The notes: generated from the sequence alone by a model not told the origin. A DNA stretch of 64,000 bases from Methylomicrobium sp051061015 (GCA_051061015.1 JBPFEG010000056.1:75684-139683); one strand, 5' to 3'. Shown: positions 17,230-26,820, numbered from the stretch's first letter. Numbers and translations: made by a program.

Positions 17230-17520
17230 CTAACACTTCACACTCATCAATTCTTTCCAATCGGTCGCATAACGTTTCAAAATCCGTTCTACCTTCGGCT
17301 TCTATAACTGGTCGAAAGCAGTCTCAGCAATGCATGTGCTCTTGGGAAAGCGCCGATTGATTTGGTCTAAAGCCTGCATGAGATTGTCTCGATCATCCGC
17401 ATTACACGCTGCAAACTCAAAAACATCGGCTTGATCCGGCAGCTTGGCAGACTGAATCTGGCTAAGTTGAACACCGCATTTTCGATAACGGTAACCAGGC
17501 TTGAAAAATGCCTTGAGCAA
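17230..17520 (-). pseudogene. C-terminal fragment of a UmuC-like DNA polymerase V subunit
   Basis: The minus frame reads LLKAFFKPGYRYRKCGVQLS, then DNLMQALDQINRRFPKS and AFDQL, a stop, then KPKVERILKRYATDWKEL to the final TAG at 17230-17232. This is the DUF4113 end of UmuC with the usual Trp before KPK replaced by a TAG stop. The polymerase domains are missing. It is a dead remnant, perhaps of a former SOS-inducible umuDC cargo. Confidence 0.75.
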
Positions 17521-17916
17521 AAGGCAGAACTTCCTGGGTTTTTATTCTCTTTTTGTTTCCTTTTATTTTGTAGGCTGAGCTAGACAACCTGCAAAGAGCC
17601 TGAGGTTGAGCTTATGAGGCATCGAGACGACAACTCCCTATTGTTCATATAGCGGCAACGTTTGCGCTCATCAAATAAATTTCTTGAGCAAGGACTTAAC
17701 CTTTTGGGATTATTTTTTTCGACAAAGTCAAAAATATCCAAAACCATGGGAGGTCGGCCACGATCTCGATATATTCCAGTTAAATATCTTTTAACTAAAT
17801 TACCCTAAAAGGTGAATTATTGACCAACTGAAACACTAGGTTTTTAATTTCATATTTTGACCTATGAAAAACAACCAGTTAACCTAATAACTCACCTATT
17901 ACTACGGAGGTATTGC
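17521..17916. promoter_or_regulatory. AT-rich leader with inverted repeats before the replication module
   Basis: No gene is seen. The region holds an inverted pair AGTTA...TAACT (17779-17796 area) and a TTAACCTTTTGGG block (17696-17708), which is the exact reverse complement of CCCAAAAGGTTAA at 18427-18439. It may contain operators of the AlpA-like regulator or part of a replication origin. Confidence 0.45.
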
Positions 17917-18147
17917 TTGAAAACTCATGGGGAAATGCGGCAGATTCTGCCCGAAAAACACTATACCGAAACAGAGGCGGCCGACTGCCTGGGGCTCTCC
18001 AAAAAAACGATGCAAGCCTGGCGCATTCGGGGATGCGGCCCTCGTTTCGTCAAGATGGGGCGGGCTGTTCGCTATCCTGCTTCGGCGCTGGTCGAATATC
18101 AGGCTTCGCTGTCGGTCCAGCAGTCTACCTCGGAGACAGCGGCATGA
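17917..18147 (+). CDS. AlpA-like MerR-type helix-turn-helix regulator/excisionase
   Basis: A 76-residue DNA-binding protein with the HTH_17 pattern YTETEAADCLGLSKKTMQAW, a GPRFVKMGRAVRYPASALVEY wing, as in AlpA-like activators and excisionases of satellite elements. It should control integrase or replication genes. The TTG at 17917 is the likely start because ACGGAGG ends 7 bases before it; the first ATG (17935) would trim only six residues. It overlaps the following gene by ATGA. Confidence 0.8.
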   Translation: MKTHGEMRQILPEKHYTETEAADCLGLSKKTMQAWRIRGCGPRFVKMGRAVRYPASALVEYQASLSVQQSTSETAA

Positions 18148-18335
18148 ACGAAAATCAAACTATGAGTTTGATGATGGAAGTTTCTTTGGTTTTATCGAGT
18201 ACGATAACGATATTGCATTTGGTAAGGACGAATCTGTCCCAATTGAATAATACAAATGATGCTATAAAAGCGATCGGAGTAGCTGAGTCAATGCTTGATC
18301 GCATTGAGGAGGATGTTGACGAGTTTTTGGGTTAA
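18144..18335 (+). CDS. small helical protein
   Basis: A 63-residue protein with its ATG overlapping the stop of the HTH gene (ATGA, 18144-18147). It reads as two helices: a hydrophobic one (MMEVSLVLSSTITILHLV) and an acidic one (MLDRIEEDVDEFLG). The coupling suggests a partner of the regulator. The function is unknown. Confidence 0.5.
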   Translation: MNENQTMSLMMEVSLVLSSTITILHLVRTNLSQLNNTNDAIKAIGVAESMLDRIEEDVDEFLG

Positions 18336-18439
18336 CTAAAGATAAAAACCCGGACCGTTTGCGGCGTGTGCCGGGTTTCCATGATTCTTTTGGGTTAAGA
18401 ATATGTATTTAGCATTCATAGATTAACCCAAAAGGTTAA
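18325..18439. repeat. TTTTGGGTTAA repeat cluster
   Basis: TTTTGGGTTAA occurs at 18325-18335 and 18388-18398, and its inverse TTAACCCAAAA at 18423-18433; the last two are arms of a 12-bp perfect inverted repeat with a 24-base spacer. With the related inverse copy at 17696-17708 the sites frame the AlpA-like gene and lie just before the next operon, fitting operators or origin iterons. Confidence 0.55.
18346..18378 (+). terminator. hairpin after the AlpA-like operon
   Basis: An 8-bp stem AAACCCGG / CCGGGTTT (18346-18353 with 18371-18378) with a 17-base loop, 11 bases after the stop. It is not followed by a strong T tract, so termination may be partial. Confidence 0.5.
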
Positions 18440-18463
18440 CTTTCACAAGAGTTATGGGGATTT

Positions 18464-18802
18464 ATGAAGATAAGAAAACCGCCCTATGCCGCTAGGCTAG
18501 GGCTTAAGGATGGCTCGTGCCTAATAATTTGCACTGGAACGGGCGCATGGGAACGTGCAAAGTCGACTACTTGGTATAAAAACTGTAAGGTCGCACTACC
18601 GTATGGCGAAGATCCTGCACTGTTTGACTGGCAGTTTGTGTGTGGCCATGACCTAGTGGTTGGCGGCTTCGGAGTCCTGGAGCCGATTGACTCGATTGCA
18701 CGGCTTGGCAGCTTCTTGCTGGCGGCAGGGGCAAAGCTGATAGTTTATGCCCCCGAGCATGGCCCGATAATTCGGATCGATGCGCACCAGGAGGCATCAT
18801 GA
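18464..18802 (+). CDS. hypothetical protein upstream of the helicase
   Basis: A 112-residue protein whose last bases overlap the helicase start (ATGA at 18799-18802). It contains GSCLIICTGTGAWERAKS, PALFDWQFVCGHDLVVGG and LGSFLLAAGAKLIVYAPEHG. It has no signal peptide and no obvious catalytic motif. The location suggests a replication accessory protein of the element. The family is not recognised. Confidence 0.55.
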   Translation: MKIRKPPYAARLGLKDGSCLIICTGTGAWERAKSTTWYKNCKVALPYGEDPALFDWQFVCGHDLVVGGFGVLEPIDSIARLGSFLLAAGAKLIVYAPEHGPIIRIDAHQEAS

Positions 18803-20475
18803 CAGAATGGATTATGACTGAACCCGGTGTCATGCTCGTCGATATTCCTGAGCTTGCCGTAAATGATCCCATCATTTCAAGCGAGAATAAAAACCTCGAC
18901 ATTAGCGACACTATCAGCACTGACGCTGACTCAAGCAGTTCTGACTCAGCACAAGCAACAGCGCAAAATGATAAAAAAGCCAAAGACAACAAGCTAACCG
19001 ATAGCCGGCTGGCGGAAAAAGTGGCGGATGTATTGCGGGATATCATTGCGATAGATGAAACAACTGGCGAGTGGTTCATGTGCAAAAACGGCATTTGGCA
19101 ACCTATTGGAAATGTCAGAGCCACCAAGATCATCAATAAGTCGCTTCATGCCTTTTTGCCGGAAGGCTTCAGCAAGGCAAGATTGAACGCTATTGAAGGA
19201 TTTTTGAAACTTTATTTGTCTCTGGAAAAGTGGGAGTCTAAGAAAACCTTACTACCCTTGCAAAACGGCGTTCTTGATACAGACACGATGACGCTTCTGC
19301 CCTACTCACCCGAGCATAAGTTCAACTGGCAACTGCCTTATGAGTATGATCCCCTGGCAGAAATCAAAATTATCAATCAGTGGCTCTGGGAGGTTACTAA
19401 TCAGGATATCGAGATCATCAATATCGTTCGTGCCTTTTTCAAAATTACTATGGTCGGAGGCGAGGTTCAGAAATTCCTCGAAATCATAGGGCCAGGCGGT
19501 ACGGGCAAATCGACATTGATCAGACTCTTGATCATGCTGGTCGGTGAAGCCAATCATACAGCGACTGACTTGAAGAATCTCGAGCAGAATCGCTTTGAAG
19601 CCGCCACCCTGTATGGGAAACGTCTTGCGGTCATTTCTGATTCGAGCAGGTACGGCGGAGAAGTCAGCGTGTTGAAGGCAATCACAGGCGGCGACCCCGT
19701 ACGGCACGAGCGCAAGAATCAACAGCAGAACGGCGCTTTTGTTTATTGCGGCACTGTCGTTATTGCGTCGAATGAAGCGATTCAATCGACCGATTACAGC
19801 AGCGGCCTGGCTCGGCGCCGGATGCCGATAGCTTTCGTTCGAAAAGTGACCGATGAAGACAAAGCCAAATGGCGCTCATTCGGAGGCATCGAAAAAGCGA
19901 TGCAGGCTGAGTTGCCAGGTTTACTGAATTGGATACTGGCAATGACCGATGCCGAAGTCAATGACTGCCTGAGCATTATCAACGGTACTTTGAACAAATC
20001 ACAGCGCGAACACTTGATCGAAACCAACAAGCTTGCCGCGTGGATCGATGACAATTTGATCGTAAAAGAAAACAATGTCCTTTATGTTGGCGCCAGCACG
20101 AGTGGGCAAAAAGATCCACGTGCAGTCGATCATGACTGCAATACCAAGCTGTATCCCAATTATTTGCGCTGGTGCGGCGAAAATGGCGTTCAGGCCATTG
20201 CGGTTCAACGCTTCTCAAACAATCTCGTTGACATTGCTGAGCATTGCAAATTACCTGTGAAGGCAATCGGTAGGGACAGTAACGGCCGAAGAGTTGCCGG
20301 TTTCAAGATCAGAACCATCAGCGATGGTGCAACGGCAACCCCAATAACGCAAACCTTGTTGAATGCCGTGCAATGTCAAGTCCATGCCGATACCCATAGC
20401 CTTGAATCCTGCGTAAGTGCTGATAGTGCTGAAGCTGTCGCTGAAAACTCATTGCCAGATATGGAGGTATTTTAG
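18799..20475 (+). CDS. SF3-type replicative helicase (phage/plasmid primase C-terminal family)
   Basis: A 558-residue protein of the P4/D5 replication family. After a low-complexity Ser/Asp linker (about 35-60), residues 75-225 match the D5_N region (LQNGVLDTDTMTLLPYSPEH). The SF3 helicase core follows: Walker A GPGGTGKST (231-239), a SDSSRYGGEVSVLKAITGGD segment, and VVIASNEAIQSTDYSSGLA. There is no zinc-finger primase domain at the N-terminus. It probably unwinds the element's origin when excised. It is coupled to both neighbours by overlapping stop and start codons. Confidence 0.85.
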   Translation: MTEWIMTEPGVMLVDIPELAVNDPIISSENKNLDISDTISTDADSSSSDSAQATAQNDKKAKDNKLTDSRLAEKVADVLRDIIAIDETTGEWFMCKNGIWQPIGNVRATKIINKSLHAFLPEGFSKARLNAIEGFLKLYLSLEKWESKKTLLPLQNGVLDTDTMTLLPYSPEHKFNWQLPYEYDPLAEIKIINQWLWEVTNQDIEIINIVRAFFKITMVGGEVQKFLEIIGPGGTGKSTLIRLLIMLVGEANHTATDLKNLEQNRFEAATLYGKRLAVISDSSRYGGEVSVLKAITGGDPVRHERKNQQQNGAFVYCGTVVIASNEAIQSTDYSSGLARRRMPIAFVRKVTDEDKAKWRSFGGIEKAMQAELPGLLNWILAMTDAEVNDCLSIINGTLNKSQREHLIETNKLAAWIDDNLIVKENNVLYVGASTSGQKDPRAVDHDCNTKLYPNYLRWCGENGVQAIAVQRFSNNLVDIAEHCKLPVKAIGRDSNGRRVAGFKIRTISDGATATPITQTLLNAVQCQVHADTHSLESCVSADSAEAVAENSLPDMEVF

Positions 20476-20945
20476 TGAGTGCGCTAACAAAAATCAGGCA
20501 AGCCGGTTTTTCGATTGATCTGGTGGGTGACTCTTTCGCTATCAGTCCTGCGAGTGCATTGACACCCAATCAGCGAGAATTTTTGAGAGCGCATAAAGCT
20601 CAAATCATTCAGGAACTGTCTGCCTATAATGCGAGAATCATCACTCCCCCGCCAACTGTCGATGATGATCGCCATTATTGCCGTGAATGTCTTCATTTCA
20701 TGAATGGCTTTTGTGCTCAACAGCGGATTAGGCTAGTCGACGATATCCCAAGGCGTTGCGAGAACTTTGCCGGCTTGCCGGAGGCAGAGTCCCGCTATTT
20801 CAGATTTCTGATAACGCGGCCGGACGGATCACAGTTTGAGTCCTATTCAGTACCCTTTAGAACGATTACTGAATCCCGCATCGAATACCCTGATGCCCTC
20901 ACTTTAGAGCCAGACAAGAATGATTTTTATGCAGATGACTCATAA
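20475..20945 (+). CDS. TubC_N-like protein with cysteine cluster
   Basis: A 156-residue protein with GTG start overlapping the helicase stop by one base and GGAGG upstream. The N-terminus (LTKIRQAGFSIDLVGDSFAI, LTPNQREFLRAHKAQIIQEL) is the TubC N-terminal docking fold often found in island replication operons. It continues with YCRECLHFMNGFC and RRCENF, a likely zinc site, and a C-terminal strand region (FRFLITRPDGSQFESY). The window starts with the tail of a homologue. The role is unknown but tied to the helicase. Confidence 0.7.
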   Translation: MSALTKIRQAGFSIDLVGDSFAISPASALTPNQREFLRAHKAQIIQELSAYNARIITPPPTVDDDRHYCRECLHFMNGFCAQQRIRLVDDIPRRCENFAGLPEAESRYFRFLITRPDGSQFESYSVPFRTITESRIEYPDALTLEPDKNDFYADDS

Positions 20946-21039
20946 TCTCTAGATACAACAAATTATTGGCTCTAGCCGATAAAACAAGAGCTGCTATAAA
21001 AACTGGCAGCCCTCACGCTTCAATTAAAAAGAAATGATT

Positions 21040-21204
21040 ATGGCTGAAGATATTAAAGCAACCGCAACGATAATTCCGTTTCCTAACCAAACAAGAGAAT
21101 CAGAATCCATAGAAAAAATTCAAGATGCCTTGCTTGAATTGGAGGATAGTGAACTGGATGAAGTCTACTTTTGGCTCAAAAATATGGGTATTGAAGCGGA
21201 GTAG
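21040..21204 (+). CDS. small acidic protein
   Basis: A 54-residue frame, MAEDIKATATIIPFPNQTRE to a TAG at 21202-21204, with an acidic helix (DALLELEDSELDEVYFWL). AAAAAGAAATG precedes the ATG. It lies between the replication module and the convergent RM operon. The composition and codon use look like a real gene. The IIPFP start followed by a short helix is common in small island proteins. The function is unknown. Confidence 0.5.
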   Translation: MAEDIKATATIIPFPNQTRESESIEKIQDALLELEDSELDEVYFWLKNMGIEAE

Positions 21205-21255
21205 CAAAAGAACTTACAACAGACAATAGCTTTGCCATTCATTTATCCCAAACCT

Positions 21256-21972
21256 TCAATAGTCCCAGACTTCATGCCGAACTGGTAACTGATTCAGTTG
21301 TTCCCGGTACCTCTGCCAGTTCGGCATAAAGCGATCCATCAGTGCGACGAAGCGCGCATTGTGCGTTGGCTCTAGCAGGTGTGCTAATTCATGCACGACG
21401 ATATATTCGAGGCATTCGGGCGGCTTTTTGGCTAATTCGGTATTGAGGCGGACGCTGCGATTGATCGGGTTGCAGCTGCCCCACTTCGTCTTCATGCGCT
21501 GCACGAAAAACGCCCCCACTTTGACGCCGATCAGCGGCTCCCAGCGGGCAATTAAATCGGCGGCGGCCGCCTTGAGTTGTTCGCGGTACCAGCCTTCCAC
21601 CATCGCCTGCTTTTTTTCTTCATCGGTTCCCGGTCGGACTCGCAACACCAGTGCGTTGTGCTTTAGTTCGATTCCCGGTGCGGCGTTGCCTTCCACGACT
21701 TTCAGCAGATAGTGTTTCCCCCACACGTAGTGGCTTTCGCGGTCCAGATATTCGCGCGGAGTCTCGCGGTCCTGGCCGCGCAGTTTATCTTGTTGCTGCT
21801 TAATCCAGCCCAGTTTAGAAATGGCGAAGACACGGACAGTATCGAGGTTCATGCGGGTCGGCGCCGAGATGCGGACCTTGCCGTCGGGCGGATAGACGCT
21901 GAGATGGATGTTTTTAATGTCCTTGAACACGACGTCCACCGTGAGGTTGCCCAAGTTGATTTGGGTGGCCAT
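21256..21972 (-). CDS. YgjP/DUF45-family zinc metalloprotease
   Basis: A 238-residue protein with the HELAH zinc motif at 194-198, a third ligand candidate His204, and the family block KTKWGSCNPINRSVRLN (161-177). YgjP-like metallopeptidases (M48/SprT-like fold) often lie next to type I restriction genes. Here the start overlaps the hsdR stop by one base (TGATG), so it is the last gene of that operon. It could process or turn over restriction subunits, but that is inference. Confidence 0.85.
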   Translation of the reverse strand: MATQINLGNLTVDVVFKDIKNIHLSVYPPDGKVRISAPTRMNLDTVRVFAISKLGWIKQQQDKLRGQDRETPREYLDRESHYVWGKHYLLKVVEGNAAPGIELKHNALVLRVRPGTDEEKKQAMVEGWYREQLKAAAADLIARWEPLIGVKVGAFFVQRMKTKWGSCNPINRSVRLNTELAKKPPECLEYIVVHELAHLLEPTHNARFVALMDRFMPNWQRYREQLNQLPVRHEVWDY

Positions 21973-24900
21973 CAGTACTCAAGTTGGGCTTTGACAATCA
22001 GGAAAATACGCTCGACTTCGGCGATATCCTGTAAAACGCCATACAACGCGGCCTTGATAATTTGCTCGCGCGCCTGGACGCCACGCCAACCATCGGGACG
22101 GACCTGTTTAATGGTTTCGTCAATCTTTAGGGTTAGCGCCTCATTTTGGTCCAGGTTATTGTACAGCGCGCGTTTTCCCGGGGTATCCAGTTGCTCGGGG
22201 GTATCCTCGCTTTTACTCGCTTCAACTTTCTTCGCGACTTCGGCAATCCGCTTCAAGTACTCTTCATACTCAATCGCTTTGGCTTTGCGTGCCGCGATGA
22301 TTTCGTCGAGCAGTGCCGACATCTTTTCGAAAAACGCCGGGTCGTTCAGATGCTCCTTGATGATCTTGCGGCGGACGTTGTTCTCGATGGTTTCGGCGAT
22401 CGCATTCTTATTGCCCTTGAGCCCGCCTAATTGCTTATTGATTGCTTCGGCAATGCCGGTTTTCACGATCAACTCCAGCAACGGCAGGTCGTCGAACGGC
22501 GAAATCTTGCGCGGCTCGTCGGCCTGGATATAGGTATCGATCAGATGCCGCATGTCAGCTTCGTAGGCTTTCAGATCGAGGGTTTCACCGCTGGCCTTGC
22601 GGATGATTTCGCGGATGGCTAAATAATGTTCGAGCTTCTGCTTGATGCGGCCGATCTCAGTGTTACTGTAACCGGCAGGCGCCATCTCATCGGCGATCGT
22701 CGCGTAAGCGCGGACCAGGGCTGCCGTCGCCTTATAGAGCGCGGTGCGTTGCGGCTCCCGTTCTTCCAGATCGGAAGGCATTTCGGTATTGCCGCAAAAA
22801 TAATGGATATGTTCCAGCTCGCCTTTCGGTGGCTTCACCGGTTCGCACAGCAGCGCGATGGCTTCCAATGCCTGGTCGAGCCGCTCCTTGCCCTTCTGCA
22901 AACGGTCATGCAACAACACATCCGGATCGGCGCCGCCGGCGCTGCGGTCCAGTTCCGAGGTGTACACCGAAATGGCGTTTTCGACTTTTTTAAATAAGTC
23001 CTTATAGTCGACGATGTAACCGAAATCCTTGTCCTCCCCGTCCAGTCGGTTGGTGCGGCAGATGGCCTGGAACAGCCCGTGGTCCTGCATTGATTTGTCG
23101 ATATAAAGGTAGGTGCAGGGCGGCGCATCGAATCCGGTCAGCAGCTTATCCACCACAACCAGCAGCTTCATATTGGCCGGCTCCTTCGTGAACAAGGCTT
23201 TCGCCTGTTCCTCATAGGTTTCGGTTTTCGTCATCCCCGGTTTCGCGGTGATGTCTTTCAGCAGGTCGGTGTAGGTGTTGTAGATGAACTGCTTATCGGT
23301 GTCGGTATTCGCGCCTGTTTCTTCCTTGGTCACATCCTGCGCCTGCGGATTATAGGATGTGATTAAGGCGCACTTGCCCTTGAATAACGTTTTCTGAAAG
23401 AGCGTTAAATATTTGCAGGCTTCATAGATGCTGGAGGCGACCAGAATCGCATTGCCGCGCGCGCTGGATAGGCGCGGTTTGACGCTGAAATCGAAGATGA
23501 TGTCTTCCACCACCCGCTCCATGCGCGAGCGCGAACTGAGCACCTTCTGCATCGTGCCCCATTGCTTTTTCAGCTCGTCCTTCTGCCAGTCATTCAAGCC
23601 CTTGGTCTTGGCTTCGAACCAGGCATCGATCTTGTCCACCGAGCCGAGCTTTTGATCGATGTCGCGTGCCTCATAAACCAGATCCAGTACCACGCCATCC
23701 TCGACCGCCTCGCCGAATTTATAGGTATGGATGTAGCCACCAAAGACTTCCAAACTGGTCGCCTTGTCTTTCTTCAATAACGGCGTGCCGGTGAAACCGA
23801 TGAACACCGCATTCGGCAGCATCGCCTTCATCACCCGGTGCAGCTTGCCGCTTTGGGTGCGGTGACACTCGTCCACGAACACAAAAACTTCGCCGACTGC
23901 CGGGCTGGGCTGTGATTCCAGTTCTTTAATGAAGGCGTCGAAATCGTCCACATCCTTCCTGCCGAACTTATGGACCAGCGAACATAACAGCCGAGGCGTC
24001 GCCTGGCCGAGCTGACTCATCAAGTCGCGGCCGCTCTGGGTGCGTTTGATCGCTTCGCCCGCTTCGTTGAAGACGCGCTCGATCTGTTTATCCAATTCGT
24101 CGCGGTCGGTAATGAGCGCGACCCGGGCATGCGGGTTATTTTCCAGGATCCACTTGGCCAACAACACCATCACGATGCTCTTGCCGCTGCCTTGGGTATG
24201 CCAAATAATGCCTCCCTGACGCCGACGTACATAGTCCTGCGCCGCCTTAATCCCGAAATACTGATGCACGCGCGGCAGCTTCTTGACGCCGCTATCGAAC
24301 AGCACAAAGTCGTGCATCAGTTCGATAAGGCGGCGTTTCTCGCACAGCTTGAGTAGATATTTGTCCAGTTTATAGCGGCTGTTGTCCTCTTCGTCCTCTT
24401 TCCACTTTAGGAAATATTTCTCTGGCGTACCGATGGTGCCGTATTGCAAGCCTTCCGAATCGTTACCGGCGAAAACGAACTGCACCGTGCTGAAAAAACC
24501 CGCATTGAATTCCGGCTGCTGGTTGGAAAGGTTTTGCCGGATGCCGTCGCCGATTGAAACCCGGCTATTCTTGAGTTCCAGCAGGCCGACCGCAATGCCG
24601 TTCACATACAGGACGATATCCGGCCGTCGTTCGTGATTGCCCTTGAGCGTGACTTCCTCGGCAATCGCGAAGTCGTTTTTGTCCGGTTCTGTCCAGTTGA
24701 TCAGGTGGACGGTTTCAGTGGCCTTACCCGCTTCGGTTTTGACCGGGACCCCGTAGCGGAGCAGTTTATAAACGGCTTGATTATTGTGGTACAGGTTACG
24801 GCTGTGATTGTCAGCTTCGGCACGCAGCTTGTGCAGTGCGCTGCCGATTTGCGCTGGGCTGTAGCCGCTTTTGTCCAGGTAGGCGGAGAGCAAGCATTCC

Positions 24901-25022
24901 TCGATGGGGCTGTTGCCGTTGCGATCGGTCCAATCGCCGAGATAGCGGTAATCGAGTTCCTCTCGAAACAAGGTAATCACGCGATTCTGCGTCGCGCGTT
25001 CGGGTTTGCCTATGTCGCTCAT
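21972..25022 (-). CDS. hsdR: type I restriction enzyme R subunit (HsdR)
   Basis: The motor and nuclease subunit of a type I restriction system. Numbering from the start I chose, the PD-(D/E)xK nuclease motif is near residues 135-151 (PDIVLYV...GLLELKN), Walker A HTQGSGKS near 275-282, and the DEAD-like box VFVDECHRTQSG follows, with the helicase motif FTGTPLL. GGGAGGG lies before the ATG at 25022, so the 11-residue longer frame from 25055 is less likely. The length of 1016 residues fits the family. It is complete. Confidence 0.92.
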   Translation of the reverse strand: MSDIGKPERATQNRVITLFREELDYRYLGDWTDRNGNSPIEECLLSAYLDKSGYSPAQIGSALHKLRAEADNHSRNLYHNNQAVYKLLRYGVPVKTEAGKATETVHLINWTEPDKNDFAIAEEVTLKGNHERRPDIVLYVNGIAVGLLELKNSRVSIGDGIRQNLSNQQPEFNAGFFSTVQFVFAGNDSEGLQYGTIGTPEKYFLKWKEDEEDNSRYKLDKYLLKLCEKRRLIELMHDFVLFDSGVKKLPRVHQYFGIKAAQDYVRRRQGGIIWHTQGSGKSIVMVLLAKWILENNPHARVALITDRDELDKQIERVFNEAGEAIKRTQSGRDLMSQLGQATPRLLCSLVHKFGRKDVDDFDAFIKELESQPSPAVGEVFVFVDECHRTQSGKLHRVMKAMLPNAVFIGFTGTPLLKKDKATSLEVFGGYIHTYKFGEAVEDGVVLDLVYEARDIDQKLGSVDKIDAWFEAKTKGLNDWQKDELKKQWGTMQKVLSSRSRMERVVEDIIFDFSVKPRLSSARGNAILVASSIYEACKYLTLFQKTLFKGKCALITSYNPQAQDVTKEETGANTDTDKQFIYNTYTDLLKDITAKPGMTKTETYEEQAKALFTKEPANMKLLVVVDKLLTGFDAPPCTYLYIDKSMQDHGLFQAICRTNRLDGEDKDFGYIVDYKDLFKKVENAISVYTSELDRSAGGADPDVLLHDRLQKGKERLDQALEAIALLCEPVKPPKGELEHIHYFCGNTEMPSDLEEREPQRTALYKATAALVRAYATIADEMAPAGYSNTEIGRIKQKLEHYLAIREIIRKASGETLDLKAYEADMRHLIDTYIQADEPRKISPFDDLPLLELIVKTGIAEAINKQLGGLKGNKNAIAETIENNVRRKIIKEHLNDPAFFEKMSALLDEIIAARKAKAIEYEEYLKRIAEVAKKVEASKSEDTPEQLDTPGKRALYNNLDQNEALTLKIDETIKQVRPDGWRGVQAREQIIKAALYGVLQDIAEVERIFLIVKAQLEY

Positions 25023-25564
25023 TGATATCCCTCCCAGTATTTTTCGATCGCCCATAGTGGAGCATCGGCTGGCAAGACATGCCTAACGAGCTCTATTACA
25101 GCTTGGTAGGTTTTCGCGTCATATTTGGACCAGCGGATTTTATCGAAAGCTTGCCATTTGCTTTTGCACTTCCCTATATCTTCCTGTGCTAATTTTTGTA
25201 GTAATTGGCTATCAATCGGAGGATGTAGACATATAACTCGTCGATCTGTACTACAGCCACCACAGACGAAACGGCTTTTAAGGTAGCAGTTGATAAGTTT
25301 TGCTGCTACGCCATGCGTAAAACTTTTACCTTGCTCTTCGGCAGCTTTAATTATTTTAATCCGCCATTGCTCGTGGATTTGGTCAATGAGCTCCGGTTCC
25401 GGCAATTGCTCAATCGTAAAAGAAGCATTAAAACCACCCTTCTCAAGAATCTTTACACCAACTTCCACATCAAAGCGACACAATGGACTTGATCTTGCAG
25501 CAGTTGATGCCGCCCATGCGGAGAAGCGATGACTGTGTTCTTCAATTGAGTAAATGGATGTCAT
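25019..25564 (-). CDS. unknown ORF between hsdS and hsdR
   Basis: A 181-residue protein coupled to both neighbours by 4-base overlaps (ATGA at 25561-25564 and 25019-25022). It begins MTSIYSIEEHSHRFSAWAAS, has a CGGCSTDRRVICLHPP segment and a C-terminal KIRWSKYDAKTYQAVIELV. I see no membrane segment or known catalytic motif. The tight coupling inside an hsdMS-x-R operon argues for a role with the restriction enzyme, such as assembly, regulation or an anti-anti-restriction factor. The family is not recognised. Confidence 0.6.
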   Translation of the reverse strand: MTSIYSIEEHSHRFSAWAASTAARSSPLCRFDVEVGVKILEKGGFNASFTIEQLPEPELIDQIHEQWRIKIIKAAEEQGKSFTHGVAAKLINCYLKSRFVCGGCSTDRRVICLHPPIDSQLLQKLAQEDIGKCKSKWQAFDKIRWSKYDAKTYQAVIELVRHVLPADAPLWAIEKYWEGYQ

Positions 25565-26820
25565 ATTAAGCGTATCCTTCCGGTTAAGAGTTCCTGCATC
25601 ATGCCTTGCTTGATGTGTCGGGCTTTGGCGAGTTTGGCTTCGAGTGCGGAGATATCGGCGTCCATATCATCAAGGATTTCAGCGATAGCGGTTTGTTCGG
25701 GAAGCGGAGGAATTGGAATCGTGAAATCTTTAAGCCAGCGGAATTCTATGCTCTCCACGGTCGTTCCAGATTTGAGGCACCGAGAGAGAATTCGATCTCC
25801 GTTGTAATTAAGCGAATGCAGCAAATAGTCAGGCTGAACATTGCCATTAGGCAAAAGCGCCTTAATATCCTGATTTATTGCCATAGGAATTATATTCATT
25901 GCAACAGGGAGATATCTTCGGAGGATGCCACTTCGAGTGACTACAATAATAGATTTTGCCGGAACAAGTGTTGTAGTCCCTTCCTTAATTGCGTATTCTG
26001 AAATGGCGAGCGCGGTGGTAGTAAGCCTGACAGATTTGACATCTCCGGAAGAAAGCCAAGGTACCGTTCCCGATTGCCAATAAGCCGGATTTCCCATCGA
26101 CGGCGTCATGCCGCCAGTCCATCGACCAAGTTCATCAAGTCGCTTCACCTTCCACTTCTCACAAAAACCCATTAAACGCCTTTTGCCGGTGAGCAATTCC
26201 CGCATCGTGCCTTGTTTGATCTGGCGCTTTTTGGCGATGAGTTGCTCCAGGGATTCGATCAGCGCATCTGCATCGCTCAATACCTCAGCAATGGCTTCTT
26301 GTTCGGCTTTGGTAGGCGGAAGTGGAATACGATATTGGCGTAGGCTTCCTACTAATACATTTGGCTGGCTTGAGCTTGCATTAAATCGAGAAACTTCCAT
26401 TTCCCCAAGGGAGCTCATGAGGAAGTTTGCCAAATATTTCGAACAAATTGCTGCAGAATTTGGAGTTATACGTGCAATGTTCTGTTGAATGTGATATTTG
26501 TTGTCTTCATTGATTACCACTGCATTTCCAATCGATCCTACGCAGGGATAAATTACATCACCTTTGCAAAGACGGGAGCGTTTGAGCTTAAGGGAAAGTT
26601 CGTTTGAAATCCGCACAAAGTCCTTTTCGATTATCCTACCTCTTCCAATATTGAATCCACGCAATGCAATAATTTCGCCATTCGTGGTTTCTTCCCAAAG
26701 TGAAGTGTATTCGGCACCAGCGAGACGAGATATAGTTGAAATATCTTCCAATTTTCGCAGTTCCCAATCATTCGGAATTAATCCCATCTCGGTCTGCTTG
26801 TATCCGGGTATCAGTTCCAT
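25561..26820 (-). CDS. hsdS: type I restriction specificity subunit (HsdS)
   Basis: A 419-residue specificity subunit with two target recognition domains, each followed by a conserved helix: ALIESLEQLIAKKRQIKQG near the middle and DISALEAKLAKARHIKQGM at the C-terminus. The repeats LPPTKAEQEAIAEVLSDADA and IPPLPEQTAIAEILDDMDA are the usual joints. It determines the DNA site for both methylation and cleavage; the target cannot be read from sequence. It overlaps hsdM by 10 bases. Confidence 0.92.
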   Translation of the reverse strand: MELIPGYKQTEMGLIPNDWELRKLEDISTISRLAGAEYTSLWEETTNGEIIALRGFNIGRGRIIEKDFVRISNELSLKLKRSRLCKGDVIYPCVGSIGNAVVINEDNKYHIQQNIARITPNSAAICSKYLANFLMSSLGEMEVSRFNASSSQPNVLVGSLRQYRIPLPPTKAEQEAIAEVLSDADALIESLEQLIAKKRQIKQGTMRELLTGKRRLMGFCEKWKVKRLDELGRWTGGMTPSMGNPAYWQSGTVPWLSSGDVKSVRLTTTALAISEYAIKEGTTTLVPAKSIIVVTRSGILRRYLPVAMNIIPMAINQDIKALLPNGNVQPDYLLHSLNYNGDRILSRCLKSGTTVESIEFRWLKDFTIPIPPLPEQTAIAEILDDMDADISALEAKLAKARHIKQGMMQELLTGRIRLI

